Assembly (NCBI GenBank): GCA_964484125.1
Contig: CAZAEK010000001.1
Coordinates: 172,310 to 236,309, forward strand
DNA length: 64,000 nucleotides
Direction: 5' to 3'
Origin: DSSM01 sp964484125
Lineage (GTDB): Bacteria > Bacteroidota > Ignavibacteria > Tepidaquicellales > Tepidaquicellaceae
Part shown: positions 1 through 9,700 of the stretch, in pieces
Layout: every line of letters starts with the position of its first letter
How positions within the stretch are numbered: the stretch's first letter is position 1
The notes under the pieces: model-generated
The model's database searches: none
Told to the model about the DNA's origin: nothing
Seen by the model: the letters and a program-made list of their open reading frames with translations, nothing else
Program-made: the position numbers and the translations under genes

Positions 1-1562
1 GTTGTATATTCATTAAATATCAATTTCTCAGCTGCTCTTCCTCCCATAGCATAAGCTATCATCGCTTCAAGGTATTCCTTTGAATAAGTATGCTTTTCAT
101 CCATCGGAAGATATGTTGTAACACCAAGTGCTCTACCTCTTGGGATTATAGTTACTTTATGCACCGGATCCGCTTCAGGAATCATTTTTGCTACTAACAC
201 GTGACCGGCTTCGTGATATGCAGTAGTAATTTTCTCCTTTTCTGAAATAATCAGACTTTTTCTTTCAGTACCCATTAATACTTTATCTTTAGCATCTTCA
301 AGATCTTTCATGGTAACGTTATCAGAATTTCTTCTTGCAGCTAATAAAGCCGCTTCATTTACTAAATTAGCTAAATCTGCACCAGAGAAACCTGGTGTTC
401 CTTTTGCAATTGTCTCTACCTTTACATCTTTTGCTAAAGGTATTTTCCTTAAATGAACTTTAAGAATTCCTTCTCTTCCTTTTACATCAGGTCTGTCAAC
501 TACTACCTGTCTGTCGAATCTTCCCGGTCTGAGCAATGCAGGATCTAAAATATCTGGCCTGTTTGTAGCAGCTATAATTATCACACCGCTGTTTTGTTCA
601 AAGCCATCCATTTCAATAAGCAGCTGATTTAATGTTTGCTCTCTTTCATCATGACCTCCGCCTAAACCTGCACCTCTGTGACGTCCGACTGCGTCAATTT
701 CGTCTATAAATATTATACAAGGAGCGTTTTTCTTACCCTGCTCAAATAAATCTCTTACTCTTGATGCTCCAACGCCTACAAACATTTCAACAAAATCAGC
801 ACCACTGATAGAAAGAAATGGTACTCCTGCTTCACCTGCCACTGCACGTGCAAGAAGCGTTTTACCGGTTCCGGGAGGTCCCAGTAACAATACACCTTTT
901 GGAATTCTTCCGCCAAGTTTTTGGAATTTACCCGGACTCCTTAAAAATTCTATTATTTCAAGCAATTCTGTTTTTGCTTCATCAGTTCCTGCGACATCCT
1001 GAAAAGTTACTTTTACTGCATTCTCACTTAACATCTTTGCCTTGGATTTACCAAATGAGAAAATATTTTTAGTGCCGCTTCCTGCACCACCTTGCATTCT
1101 TCTCATTAGAAATATCCAGAATACTATTATCAATATCCATGGCAATGCATTTAATAATAATCCAACCCACCCTGAATCATCCGGTTTAAATTCAAGAGGG
1201 GATATTCCTTTTTCCCGGATTTGTTTTATAAGATTTTCATCATTTGGTAGCAATAAAGTTATCTTATCAACAGGTGTACTTTTGTTAGTTAATAATTCCG
1301 GGGATTTTAACTCGCCTGTGAGTTCATAGCTTTTGTCCGCTAATATTTTAATTGTAGCTGACTTGATTTTATTTGAATCCAATAATCGCTGGAACTGATC
1401 ATAGGTTACCGGTGAAAATGTTGTTTCAGCTGATTTCGTATATACAATTACTAAATAAAAACCAATTAATATAATACTCCAGCCAAATACTATTTTTAAT
1501 ACCCTGTTCCAGTTAAATTCATCGTTTTTTTTAGGTTGTTGATTCTTATTATCGTTTTGCAT
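1..1562 (-). CDS. ftsH: ATP-dependent zinc metalloprotease FtsH (3' end cut by window edge)
   Basis: Membrane-anchored AAA+ protease that degrades misfolded and regulatory membrane and cytosolic proteins. About 520 residues are visible from an ATG at 1562; the C-terminal part of the peptidase domain lies beyond base 1. Two transmembrane segments (about residues 20-41 and 133-153) flank a short periplasmic domain. The Walker A motif GPPGTGKT is near residue 223, followed by a Walker B FIDEIDAVG and the second region of homology with LLRPGRFDR. The zinc-binding HEAGH motif is near residue 449. It lies 35 bases downstream of hpt, a common bacterial neighbourhood (hpt-ftsH). Identification is certain; only the C-terminus cannot be judged. 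Confidence 0.97.
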   Translation of the reverse strand, partial: MQNDNKNQQPKKNDEFNWNRVLKIVFGWSIILIGFYLVIVYTKSAETTFSPVTYDQFQRLLDSNKIKSATIKILADKSYELTGELKSPELLTNKSTPVDKITLLLPNDENLIKQIREKGISPLEFKPDDSGWVGLLLNALPWILIIVFWIFLMRRMQGGAGSGTKNIFSFGKSKAKMLSENAVKVTFQDVAGTDEAKTELLEIIEFLRSPGKFQKLGGRIPKGVLLLGPPGTGKTLLARAVAGEAGVPFLSISGADFVEMFVGVGASRVRDLFEQGKKNAPCIIFIDEIDAVGRHRGAGLGGGHDEREQTLNQLLIEMDGFEQNSGVIIIAATNRPDILDPALLRPGRFDRQVVVDRPDVKGREGILKVHLRKIPLAKDVKVETIAKGTPGFSGADLANLVNEAALLAARRNSDNVTMKDLEDAKDKVLMGTERKSLIISEKEKITTAYHEAGHVLVAKMIPEADPVHKVTIIPRGRALGVTTYLPMDEKHTYSKEYLEAMIAYAMGGRAAEKLIFNEYT

Positions 1563-1597
1563 GTTTCTTTTTTTCAATATTTTATGTTTTGTTATAA

Positions 1598-2119
1598 CTA
1601 TTTTAACACAAAAATTCCTTTTAAATTCCTGTATTTTTGGGCATAGTCAAGCCCATATCCTATAACAAATTTATTTGCTATTTTGAACCCAATATAATCA
1701 ATTTTGAAATCCAGTTTTGCCACATCTTTCTTGTAAAGTAGTGTTGCAAACCTGAGAGATTTTGGGTTATTCTCTTCTATAATATTTTTAATATATTTAA
1801 TTGATAAACCTGAGTCTATTATATCCTCTACAACTATTATGTCCCTGCCCTCTATTTCGCAATTCAAAGATTTTAGCAATGTTACCCTGCCAGAGGATAT
1901 TTTCTTGTTACCATAAGATGAAAGTTTCAGGAAATCTATTTCACAATCAATTTTCAATTCTTTTATTAAATCAGAAAGAAATATGAATGCGCCGTTCAAT
2001 ATACCTATAAAAGTTGGTGTTTTATCCTTATAATCCCTGTTAATCCTGTTTGCTAATTCCTTAACTCTTTTCCGAACTTTAGCGTAAGATATATAAATTT
2101 CCTTTTTATCTTTGTCCAT
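1598..2119 (-). CDS. hpt: Hypoxanthine(-guanine) phosphoribosyltransferase
   Basis: Purine salvage enzyme transferring phosphoribose from PRPP to hypoxanthine or guanine in the cytosol. The 173-residue length is normal for the family. The PRPP-binding loop is visible as VVEDIIDSGLS, and the C-terminal IGFKIANKFVIGYGLDYAQK stretch matches the family's nucleotide-base-binding end. It starts with ATG at 2119, is read toward ftsH, and is separated from upstream rpsU by a terminator-like hairpin. Base preference (hypoxanthine versus guanine) cannot be read from the sequence. Confidence 0.95.
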   Translation of the reverse strand: MDKDKKEIYISYAKVRKRVKELANRINRDYKDKTPTFIGILNGAFIFLSDLIKELKIDCEIDFLKLSSYGNKKISSGRVTLLKSLNCEIEGRDIIVVEDIIDSGLSIKYIKNIIEENNPKSLRFATLLYKKDVAKLDFKIDYIGFKIANKFVIGYGLDYAQKYRNLKGIFVLK

Positions 2120-2160
2120 AATATTAATCTGTTCACAAATATATGTAAATTCAAACTTAA

Positions 2161-2201
2161 TAAAAATAAAAAACCCACATCTTTAATTTAAAAATGCGGG
2201 T
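2161..2201 (-). terminator. Rho-independent terminator downstream of rpsU
   Basis: On the minus strand an 8-bp stem (ACCCGCAT paired with ATGTGGGT, one G-U pair; 2173-2180 with 2194-2201) closes a 13-base AT loop and is followed by a T-rich tract. It sits directly after the rpsU stop codon and before hpt, so it probably ends the short rpsU transcript. Confidence 0.75.
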
Positions 2202-2224
2202 AAAATAATGTTAAGTTTAGTAAA

Positions 2225-2422
2225 TTAACTGTTTTCTTCATCTTGTAATCTCTTCATCTTCCTGACTGCTCTCTCTTTTAACATCTTTCGCTCGACAGAG
2301 GGTTTAACGAAGAATTGTCTTCTCCTGAATTCTTTTAAAATCCCGGATTTCTCATATTTCTTTTTGAATCTCTTGAGAGCTTTGTCAAGAGTTTCGTTTT
2401 CCTGGATGATTACTTTGATCAA
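2225..2422 (-). CDS. rpsU: 30S ribosomal protein bS21
   Basis: Small-subunit ribosomal protein of 65 residues, rich in Lys and Arg, with the family pattern of an N-terminal beta strand (KVIIQENETLDKALKRFK) followed by basic helices. The start is TTG at 2422; no ATG is available in frame. In Bacteroidota bS21 helps sequester the anti-Shine-Dalgarno end of 16S rRNA (known for Flavobacterium). Several genes here nevertheless show SD-like purine tracts, and prfB carries an SD-dependent frameshift site. It is followed by its own terminator and is divergent from the CAT-like gene. Confidence 0.95.
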   Translation of the reverse strand: MIKVIIQENETLDKALKRFKKKYEKSGILKEFRRRQFFVKPSVERKMLKERAVRKMKRLQDEENS

Positions 2423-2524
2423 AAAAATTACCTACTTTCTTTTATTGTTTATCATTTAAGTTAATAAAATTATTAGATATTTTCAATTCTCTAAATTATT
2501 CCTGAAATCTAAATTCTTTTTTAT

Positions 2525-3181
2525 ATGATTATTATTGATCCAGATAAATGGTACAGGAAAAAGCACTACTACTATTTCAAAGATATGGATTTTCCATATT
2601 TCAATATTTGCCTGAATATTGAAATTACAGAGTTATATAATTATTGTAAAAATAATAATATATCTATATTCCTTGCAACAACTTTTCTCATAACAAATGC
2701 TGTTAACAAAACAGAATATCTTAGATTGCGGATACAAAATGACAAGATAATTCTTTTTGATACTGTACATGCAGGGATAACAGTTATGGGAGAGAGAGGA
2801 CTTTATAATTACTGTATTTTGGAATATATAACTGATTTTAAAAAATTTGTCGAAAATGCAAAATTATCAATAGAAAAAGCAAAGTCATCTGAATTAGCCA
2901 CCAATACTCAGAATCACAGAGAGGATTTAATTTATATGACAACTCTCCCGTGGATTAACTTTACTGCAATTACTCATCCGGTAAATCTAAAAAATCCTGA
3001 TTCGATTCCTAGAATAGCATGGGGGAAAATTACAAAGTCATCTGATGATTACGTAATTCCATTTGCACTACAGGCACATCATTCCTTAATGGATGGTTAC
3101 CATGCTTCACTGGTTTTAAACGATATTCAGAATAATTTCAATAATTTTGAAACGATTAGGGAAAATAATATTAATATTTAA
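2525..3181 (+). CDS. Chloramphenicol acetyltransferase-fold acyltransferase
   Basis: A 218-residue protein of the type A CAT family, which forms trimers that move acetyl groups from acetyl-CoA to a hydroxyl. The N-terminus has the family-like W-x-R-K-x-H-x(2)-YF arrangement, and the C-terminal catalytic motif HHSLMDGYH is intact (catalytic His followed by the structural DG). Length is normal for CAT. The ATG is at 2525. It stands alone between rpsU (divergent) and secA (same strand, 72 bases away). Many CAT-like proteins in FCB genomes are of unknown substrate, so drug resistance should not be assumed. Confidence 0.82.
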   Translation: MIIIDPDKWYRKKHYYYFKDMDFPYFNICLNIEITELYNYCKNNNISIFLATTFLITNAVNKTEYLRLRIQNDKIILFDTVHAGITVMGERGLYNYCILEYITDFKKFVENAKLSIEKAKSSELATNTQNHREDLIYMTTLPWINFTAITHPVNLKNPDSIPRIAWGKITKSSDDYVIPFALQAHHSLMDGYHASLVLNDIQNNFNNFETIRENNINI

Positions 3182-3253
3182 TAATATTAAATGTTTTTCT
3201 TTTCGTTTATTAAAATATTAAATTGCAAGTTGTATAAAAATTAAAGAATATAA

Positions 3254-6200
3254 ATGTTAAAGATATTATCAAAATTATTTCCGTCTAAGCATGAAAAAGA
3301 CATCAGGGAATTATACCCGATAGTCGAAGAAATCAATAAATATTTTGAAGAGTATAAAAATCTTTCTGATGATCAGCTGAGGAATAAAACTCTTGAATTT
3401 AAAGAGAGAATAAAAGAAAATACAAATGAAATAGAGACAAAATTAGCAGAATACAGGGAAAAATTAAAACAGGATATTGACCAGCAGGAAAGAATCCGCA
3501 TATCAGATGAAATTGAAGAACTTGAGAAAGAATTATTTACAACAATAAACGACACTTTAGATGAAATTCTTCCTGAAGCTTTTGCCGTTGTTAAAGATAC
3601 ATGCCGGAGACTTCTTGGGAAAGAATGGGTTGCAGCCGGTACAAAAATCAGGTGGGAAATGGTCCCATTCGATGTTCAGCTGATAGGAGGTATTGTTTTA
3701 CATCAGGGTAAAATTTCTGAAATGGCTACAGGTGAAGGTAAAACTTTAGTTGCAACACTGCCTTTATATTTGAATGCTCTGCCTGGTAAAGGTGTACATC
3801 TTGTTACAGTTAACGATTACCTTGCAAAACGTGACAGCGAATGGATGGGTGAAATTTTCAAATTCCATGGGTTAACTGTTGGATGTATATTAAATGATAT
3901 GGACTCCGAAGCCCGAAAGAAAATTTACAATTGTGATATAACTTATGGAACAAATAATGAGTTTGGATTTGACTATCTGAGGGATAATATGGTTGTTACT
4001 GAAGATCATCTCGTTCAGAGACCTCATTTCTATGCAATTGTTGACGAAGTTGACTCCGTCTTGATTGACGAAGCTAGAACTCCTCTCATTATTTCCGGTC
4101 CTGTTGAAGCCCCTACCCATAAATTCAACGAAATGAACACAAGGATTAAAAGACTTGTTGAAGCTCAGAAATCCCTTGTTACTTCAATTTGCGGCGAAGT
4201 TGAAAGAATGCTTCAAAAGCCAGAGACAGAGCTTACACAGGATAATTATTCACATATTGGGATGCTTTTACTAAGGGCAAATCACGGATTTCCGAAGCAT
4301 AAAAGATTAACCAAACTACTCTCGGATCCATCAAACAAAAGATTGATGCAGGATGCAGAGAACTATTACAACAGGGATAAAGCAAAGGAAATGCATATTG
4401 TTGATGATGAACTATATTTTATAATTGATGAAAAAAACCATATAACTGATTTAACTGAAAAAGGTCGTGAATTCCTTGCCCCATCATCAGTTGAAAAAGA
4501 CTTCTTCACATTGCCTGATATGGGAACTGAAATTGCAATAATTGAAAATTCGGGACTGTCTGACGAAGAGAAGGAAAATAAAAAAGATGAATTATATAAA
4601 CTTTATGCAGAAAGAAGCGACCGTCTCCACATTGTCGGACAATTGCTGAAAGCTTACGCTTTATATGAAAAAGACGTTGAATATGTAATCCAGGATGGTA
4701 AAATTATGATTGTAGATGAATTCACCGGAAGAATACTTGCTGGCAGAAGGTATTCTGAAGGGCTTCATCAGGCAATAGAAGCAAAGGAAGGTGTCAAGGT
4801 TGAAAAAGACTCACAAACTCTTGCGACAATTACTTTACAGAATTATTTCAGATTGTACAAAAAACTTGCAGGTATGACTGGTACTGCTGAAACAGAAGCC
4901 GCAGAGTTTTTTGATATTTATAAACTTGATGTTGTAGTTATACCTACAAACAAGGTTTGCATCAGAGATGACTTCGAGGATTCTGTTTACCGCACTAAAC
5001 TTGAAAAATATAATGCTGTTATTGCAGAGATAATGGAGATGAGAGCGAAAAGAAGACCGGTGTTAGTCGGTACTACAAATGTCGAAGTTTCTGAAATTAT
5101 TTCAAGAATGTTAAAAAGAAAGGGTGTTCCTCACGAAGTTTTAAATGCTAAGCAGAATCAGAGGGAAGCCCAGATTATAGCAAATGCAGGTCTTCCGGGA
5201 GCAATAACTATTGCTACTAATATGGCAGGTAGAGGTACAGATATAAAGTTAGGTCCCGGAGTTGCTGAAGTAGGAGGTTTGCATATAATTGGTACTGAAA
5301 GGCACGAATCGAGACGTATTGACAGACAGCTAAGAGGTCGTGCAGGACGTCAGGGAGACCCGGGTTCTTCAAGATTTTTCCTTTCGCTTGAAGATGATTT
5401 GATGAGACTATTCGGGAGTGACAGAATAACCAATGTTATGCAGAAGCTGGGAATGGAAGAAGGACAGCCAATAGAACATAAATGGATTACAAAAACTGTT
5501 GAACGCGCCCAAAAGAAAGTTGAAGAAAATAATTTTGCAATAAGAAAAAGATTGCTGGAATATGATAACGTAATGAATCAGCAGAGAGAAGTTATATACA
5601 CCAGAAGAAGAAAAGCATTGTTAGGAGAAAGATTGAAAGACGAAATCCTTGATATGACATTTGATGCAGTAGAAATGCTTGTTGCAAAATATTATAAAGA
5701 ACTTGATTTAGAAGGTTTAAGAAACGAGGTTCAGAGAAATTTCTTAATTCGGATTAACGTATCTCCTGAAGAATTCCAAAAACTCGGGGAAGAGGGAATG
5801 AAAAAATTGATATTTGAGGAAGCACGCGCATTTTATCAGAGAAAGGAAGAGAGGTACGGTTCTGAATTGATGGCTCGTCTTGAAAGATATGTTACGTTAA
5901 CAGTAATAGACGAAAAGTGGAAAGAACACCTGAGAGAAATGGATGACCTTAAAGAAGGTATCAACCTGAGAGCTTACGGACAGAAAGATCCCCTGATTGA
6001 ATACAAGCAAGATGGTTTCAAACTTTTCACTGATATGCTTGATAAGATATCTGCAGAAATCATTAATTTAATATTCAAATTCACTGTCCAGACGGGCGAA
6101 AGTGCAGATATCAGAGGACCAAGGGAAGTTAATACAAGTTCATTACGAACCTCTCACGCTAATACAGATGGAATGGGACTACAACCAGTTGAAAGCGAAG

Positions 6201-6316
6201 CTGCATACTCAGGGAAAAAACAACCTGTCAAAGTAGCTCCCAAGCTTGGAAGAAATGACCCATGCTATTGTGGAAGCGGCAAAAAATTTAAAAACTGTCA
6301 CGGCAAAGGTCAATAA
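3254..6316 (+). CDS. secA: Preprotein translocase ATPase SecA
   Basis: Motor ATPase that drives unfolded preproteins through SecYEG. It has 1020 residues, long for SecA but normal in the FCB group. Walker A (ATGEGKT) lies near residue 158, DEVD and DEARTPLIISG near 263-275, the second helicase half has TNMAGRGTDI and ERHESRRIDRQLRGRAGRQGD-type motifs, and the C-terminus carries the zinc-binding SEC-C motif CYCGSGKKFKNCH. The stop codon overlaps the start of the next gene by one base (TAATG), suggesting translational coupling to that unknown protein. Confidence 0.98.
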   Translation: MLKILSKLFPSKHEKDIRELYPIVEEINKYFEEYKNLSDDQLRNKTLEFKERIKENTNEIETKLAEYREKLKQDIDQQERIRISDEIEELEKELFTTINDTLDEILPEAFAVVKDTCRRLLGKEWVAAGTKIRWEMVPFDVQLIGGIVLHQGKISEMATGEGKTLVATLPLYLNALPGKGVHLVTVNDYLAKRDSEWMGEIFKFHGLTVGCILNDMDSEARKKIYNCDITYGTNNEFGFDYLRDNMVVTEDHLVQRPHFYAIVDEVDSVLIDEARTPLIISGPVEAPTHKFNEMNTRIKRLVEAQKSLVTSICGEVERMLQKPETELTQDNYSHIGMLLLRANHGFPKHKRLTKLLSDPSNKRLMQDAENYYNRDKAKEMHIVDDELYFIIDEKNHITDLTEKGREFLAPSSVEKDFFTLPDMGTEIAIIENSGLSDEEKENKKDELYKLYAERSDRLHIVGQLLKAYALYEKDVEYVIQDGKIMIVDEFTGRILAGRRYSEGLHQAIEAKEGVKVEKDSQTLATITLQNYFRLYKKLAGMTGTAETEAAEFFDIYKLDVVVIPTNKVCIRDDFEDSVYRTKLEKYNAVIAEIMEMRAKRRPVLVGTTNVEVSEIISRMLKRKGVPHEVLNAKQNQREAQIIANAGLPGAITIATNMAGRGTDIKLGPGVAEVGGLHIIGTERHESRRIDRQLRGRAGRQGDPGSSRFFLSLEDDLMRLFGSDRITNVMQKLGMEEGQPIEHKWITKTVERAQKKVEENNFAIRKRLLEYDNVMNQQREVIYTRRRKALLGERLKDEILDMTFDAVEMLVAKYYKELDLEGLRNEVQRNFLIRINVSPEEFQKLGEEGMKKLIFEEARAFYQRKEERYGSELMARLERYVTLTVIDEKWKEHLREMDDLKEGINLRAYGQKDPLIEYKQDGFKLFTDMLDKISAEIINLIFKFTVQTGESADIRGPREVNTSSLRTSHANTDGMGLQPVESEAAYSGKKQPVKVAPKLGRNDPCYCGSGKKFKNCHGKGQ

Positions 6317-6747
6317 TGATAAAATTTTCTTCTACAACTACAGACCTTATCTTTGATGTTCAGGATTTCACAGGACGTAAAGTTCGTCACATTACTCCTG
6401 TATCAATATTAATTGATAATACATATTCTGCAGGTGATATTGAGGTATTTAAGAATCTGGTTTTTAAGGCAAAATACCTTAAAGGATTAAAGAATATTTC
6501 ACTCAAAGATATTTCATCACAGAATATTGATACAAAAACCGCAAATGAAAAAATTGTAAATGAAATTACAAGGGAGATTAATAACCTGACAACACTTATC
6601 AGAGAAATCATTTCTAAAATCCCGAAAGTTTTGCAGGATGATTTTGAAATCAACTTTTTTCAGATGGATAATAATTCCCTTATGAAATATTATGAACTTA
6701 TTGAGGACTTATCAATGTTTAAAGAATATTTCAATGCGAACTCTTAG
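6316..6747 (+). CDS. Hypothetical protein coupled to secA
   Basis: A 143-residue protein not recognised. Its ATG overlaps the secA stop codon by one base, which makes it very likely a real, co-translated gene. No signal peptide or membrane segment is evident. The N-terminal part is beta-rich in character and residues 75-105 are predicted helical (EKIVNEITREINNLTTLIREI). Its last 17 bases overlap the end of the convergent activase gene. A role linked to secretion would be pure guilt by association. Confidence 0.6.
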   Translation: MIKFSSTTTDLIFDVQDFTGRKVRHITPVSILIDNTYSAGDIEVFKNLVFKAKYLKGLKNISLKDISSQNIDTKTANEKIVNEITREINNLTTLIREIISKIPKVLQDDFEINFFQMDNNSLMKYYELIEDLSMFKEYFNANS

Positions 6748-9700
6748 CTCTCTTTTTTTGTATTATCAGTTGATGTAATTTTTCAGCTTGCATTAAAAAT
6801 ATTTCAATCCTCGATTGAGTAATCTGTGGAAACGGATTTCCGTCAGATTCAACATATAGAAATGGGAGACTTTTCAGTGATTCAGGATAGCCGTTTCGAT
6901 GAATTTTTCCAAATTTGTATTTACCTTCAAGTGTCATTTCTCTGTTCAGTATTGCCTCTGAAAGTCTGCTCGGAACACAATTAAAAGGACCTATTGAAAT
7001 TACTCCGCAGCTCTCGTCAAGTATTTCTCTTAATGCAAGACCAGTTGTAAGAATTGTTTCGCCTAATAACTCTTCTGATATTAATTCTTTTGCATAATTA
7101 ATCGTCTTATCAACATCTATTAAATGCGGTAATACCATTCCGGATTTTGAAAGAATATTCTTGACTTTCTTTTCGATTGCTTTCTGGTATTTCTCTTTAA
7201 TAACATACTTTAATTTTAGAGGATTTTCTTCATCTCCCTCTTTAACAATGCCTTTTCTAAGCAAGTAATTACTGTAATAAACGTACTCTGTTATAGGAGC
7301 AGTTTTGACTACAAAACCTTTACTATGAAGTGTCTTAATAAGATCCCCTCTTGAGAATTCTTCCCTGCGTACATAAATTTCTCCAATTAAAGAAATAACT
7401 TTAGCTTCTTCTATTGGTGTTGTTAATTCAATACCTGAAAATACATTAGCTGATTTTTCTAGTTGCAGATAAATATTTTTTGTATTCCCTGTCTCTATAG
7501 ATTTGATTATTTTATCCCATTCTGCTTCAATTATTTCCAATCCTGTTTCTTTATCTTTTGCAAGTGCAAGTATTACACTTTCAATATCATGAATAACATC
7601 CGCAATCATCATTGCTAACCATGCCAGCATAAACAAATCATCACCAAAATCACTGAATGCATTTTCATCGTTCATTGTCAAAACACCTACATTGTCAATA
7701 TTCATTTCACTAATTATGTCTTTCAGCATAATATGATATTGACCTTGCCTGCATGGTCCGTATCCATGAGGCATAAAAAACAACGTGATTAAATCTTTAT
7801 TTTTTTTATTTTTCAGGTGTTCTATCAGAGAACCGGTTGTCAATATAAACGGAAGGCATTCCTTACAGGTAGTTTGTCCCCTGCCGTGCTGAAGTGTATT
7901 GAAGGAAGGAACAGGCATTGGATAAGCATTCATTCCGAAATGCCTGAATGTTGCGGCAAAAGCACTCGTGCTGAATCTGCCCATAGATGGAATAAGAATT
8001 TCAATATTGCGTGAAGTAATATTATGAGATACATTATCAGCATCTATTACTGTAATTTGTGAATCGTTATATTTTACTTCTAATAATTTATTCTTTTCTT
8101 TTAGTTTTTTCCCGTCCCTGTATTTATTAATTTCTATATAATTTCTTATAATGTCAATTGCAGCATCAATTCTTGTATCAATTCCAACATCAGCCGAATG
8201 GCTATCAAGCTCTAATGTAAGTGAAGGTTTATTACCCATAATGCTTCTGAAATATGGGATAATAAATGAATCAGGTCCGCATGAATAATTTGTAATAAAT
8301 ACGCCAAATAATTTCGGATGCTTTTCAACAAATCTTGCCGCTGGTAATATCTGATTGCCTGTGTACCAGTACATATTTTCATAAGCTTCAAATCCATCTA
8401 CAGGCAACATATCATGCGGTATTATTTTGATATTTTTCGAAGCAAACTTATGTGGAATGTTCAGGTTTGCTTCCTTTGCGAAGGAATTATATGCCCTCCC
8501 AAATAATACAATACCAAATTCAACAGAATCATCTTCAATTTCTTTTAAAAATTTCTTCCCGTGCTCATATAGTCTTTCATAAATCAATCTCATTTCATTA
8601 GAAGCAAAATCATAGGCAATATCAGATTCCTGTCTCGATTTTCCGAGTTTACGTGCAACTGAATAAAATGCTTTTTTAATTTCTTTTTCACTTTTACTGA
8701 AGTCAATCACAGGAGATAATAATTCCGGTAGTTTTTCATCTGAAAAAGCAGATTTCAGGAAATATTGCTCACCCTGTACAAAAACGCAAAGTCTGTTATA
8801 TTGCGAACCATTCTTCGAATGCATTTGCGTTATATGAGGTAAGAAAATATAATCAGGTTTTTTAGTTAACAAATTATAGAATAAACCGTGCGATATTTCT
8901 GCCGGATAACAATATGAAGTTCTCATTTTATCAGTACCGCGTGAATCAACATTATCAGATAAAACAACTTCGTATCCAAGTTTATTGAAATAATTGAAGA
9001 ATAAAGGATAAATTGAATTAGTAAGAAAACTTTTATTTATTCCTATAGTTTTCTTTGTTGATTCAATGTTTTTACTATCTGAAGAATAAAAAATTAAATC
9101 CCTTCTAATCTTAACAAAATCATTCTCAGCAGGATTTGTAATTATATTAAGTCGCTGGTTATAGTACTTATTACATGCTCCGCCAAAAGGATATTTTTTA
9201 CCTTCAATTTCTATCAATGCTATACTGCATTTCCTGTCGCATTTTTCCTTTCCCCCTGAACAAATGAATTCAGATGAATAAATAAATTCCCTATTAATCA
9301 ATTTATCAAGTGAAAATTCCTGTTTTTCAAGTAATCCAAGCTCTATCCTGTTTTTAATCTCAAGAGCAACTCCGTAAGCACCCATTAATCCCGGTTCAGG
9401 TGGAATAATTATTTCTTTTCCGATAAGGTTTGCCATAGCATAAGGTATAGCTTTGTTATAACATACTCCGCCTTGCATAAGTATTTTTTTACCAACCTGT
9501 CTGTTACCTTTAACTCTATTCACATAATTTAAACATATTGAATATACAAGACCTGCAACAATATCTTCTTTTGGAAGTCCCTCCTGAGATGCGGTTTTTA
9601 TATCACTTGAAATGAATGCCGCACACTGGTCGTTAAAATTTATCGGTCTAGCGGATTTGAATGCAATATCTGCAATTTCCTTATACCCTATATCAAGCGA

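Noticed and set aside
818..1329. Plus-strand reading frames inside ftsH and similar antisense frames across the window
   Set aside because: They lie wholly opposite confident genes, have no recognisable domains or start signals, and follow from the codon use of the real gene.
2525..3181. Acquired chloramphenicol resistance gene
   Set aside because: The CAT fold is clear but composition matches the surroundings and there is no mobile element; a native acyltransferase is equally likely.
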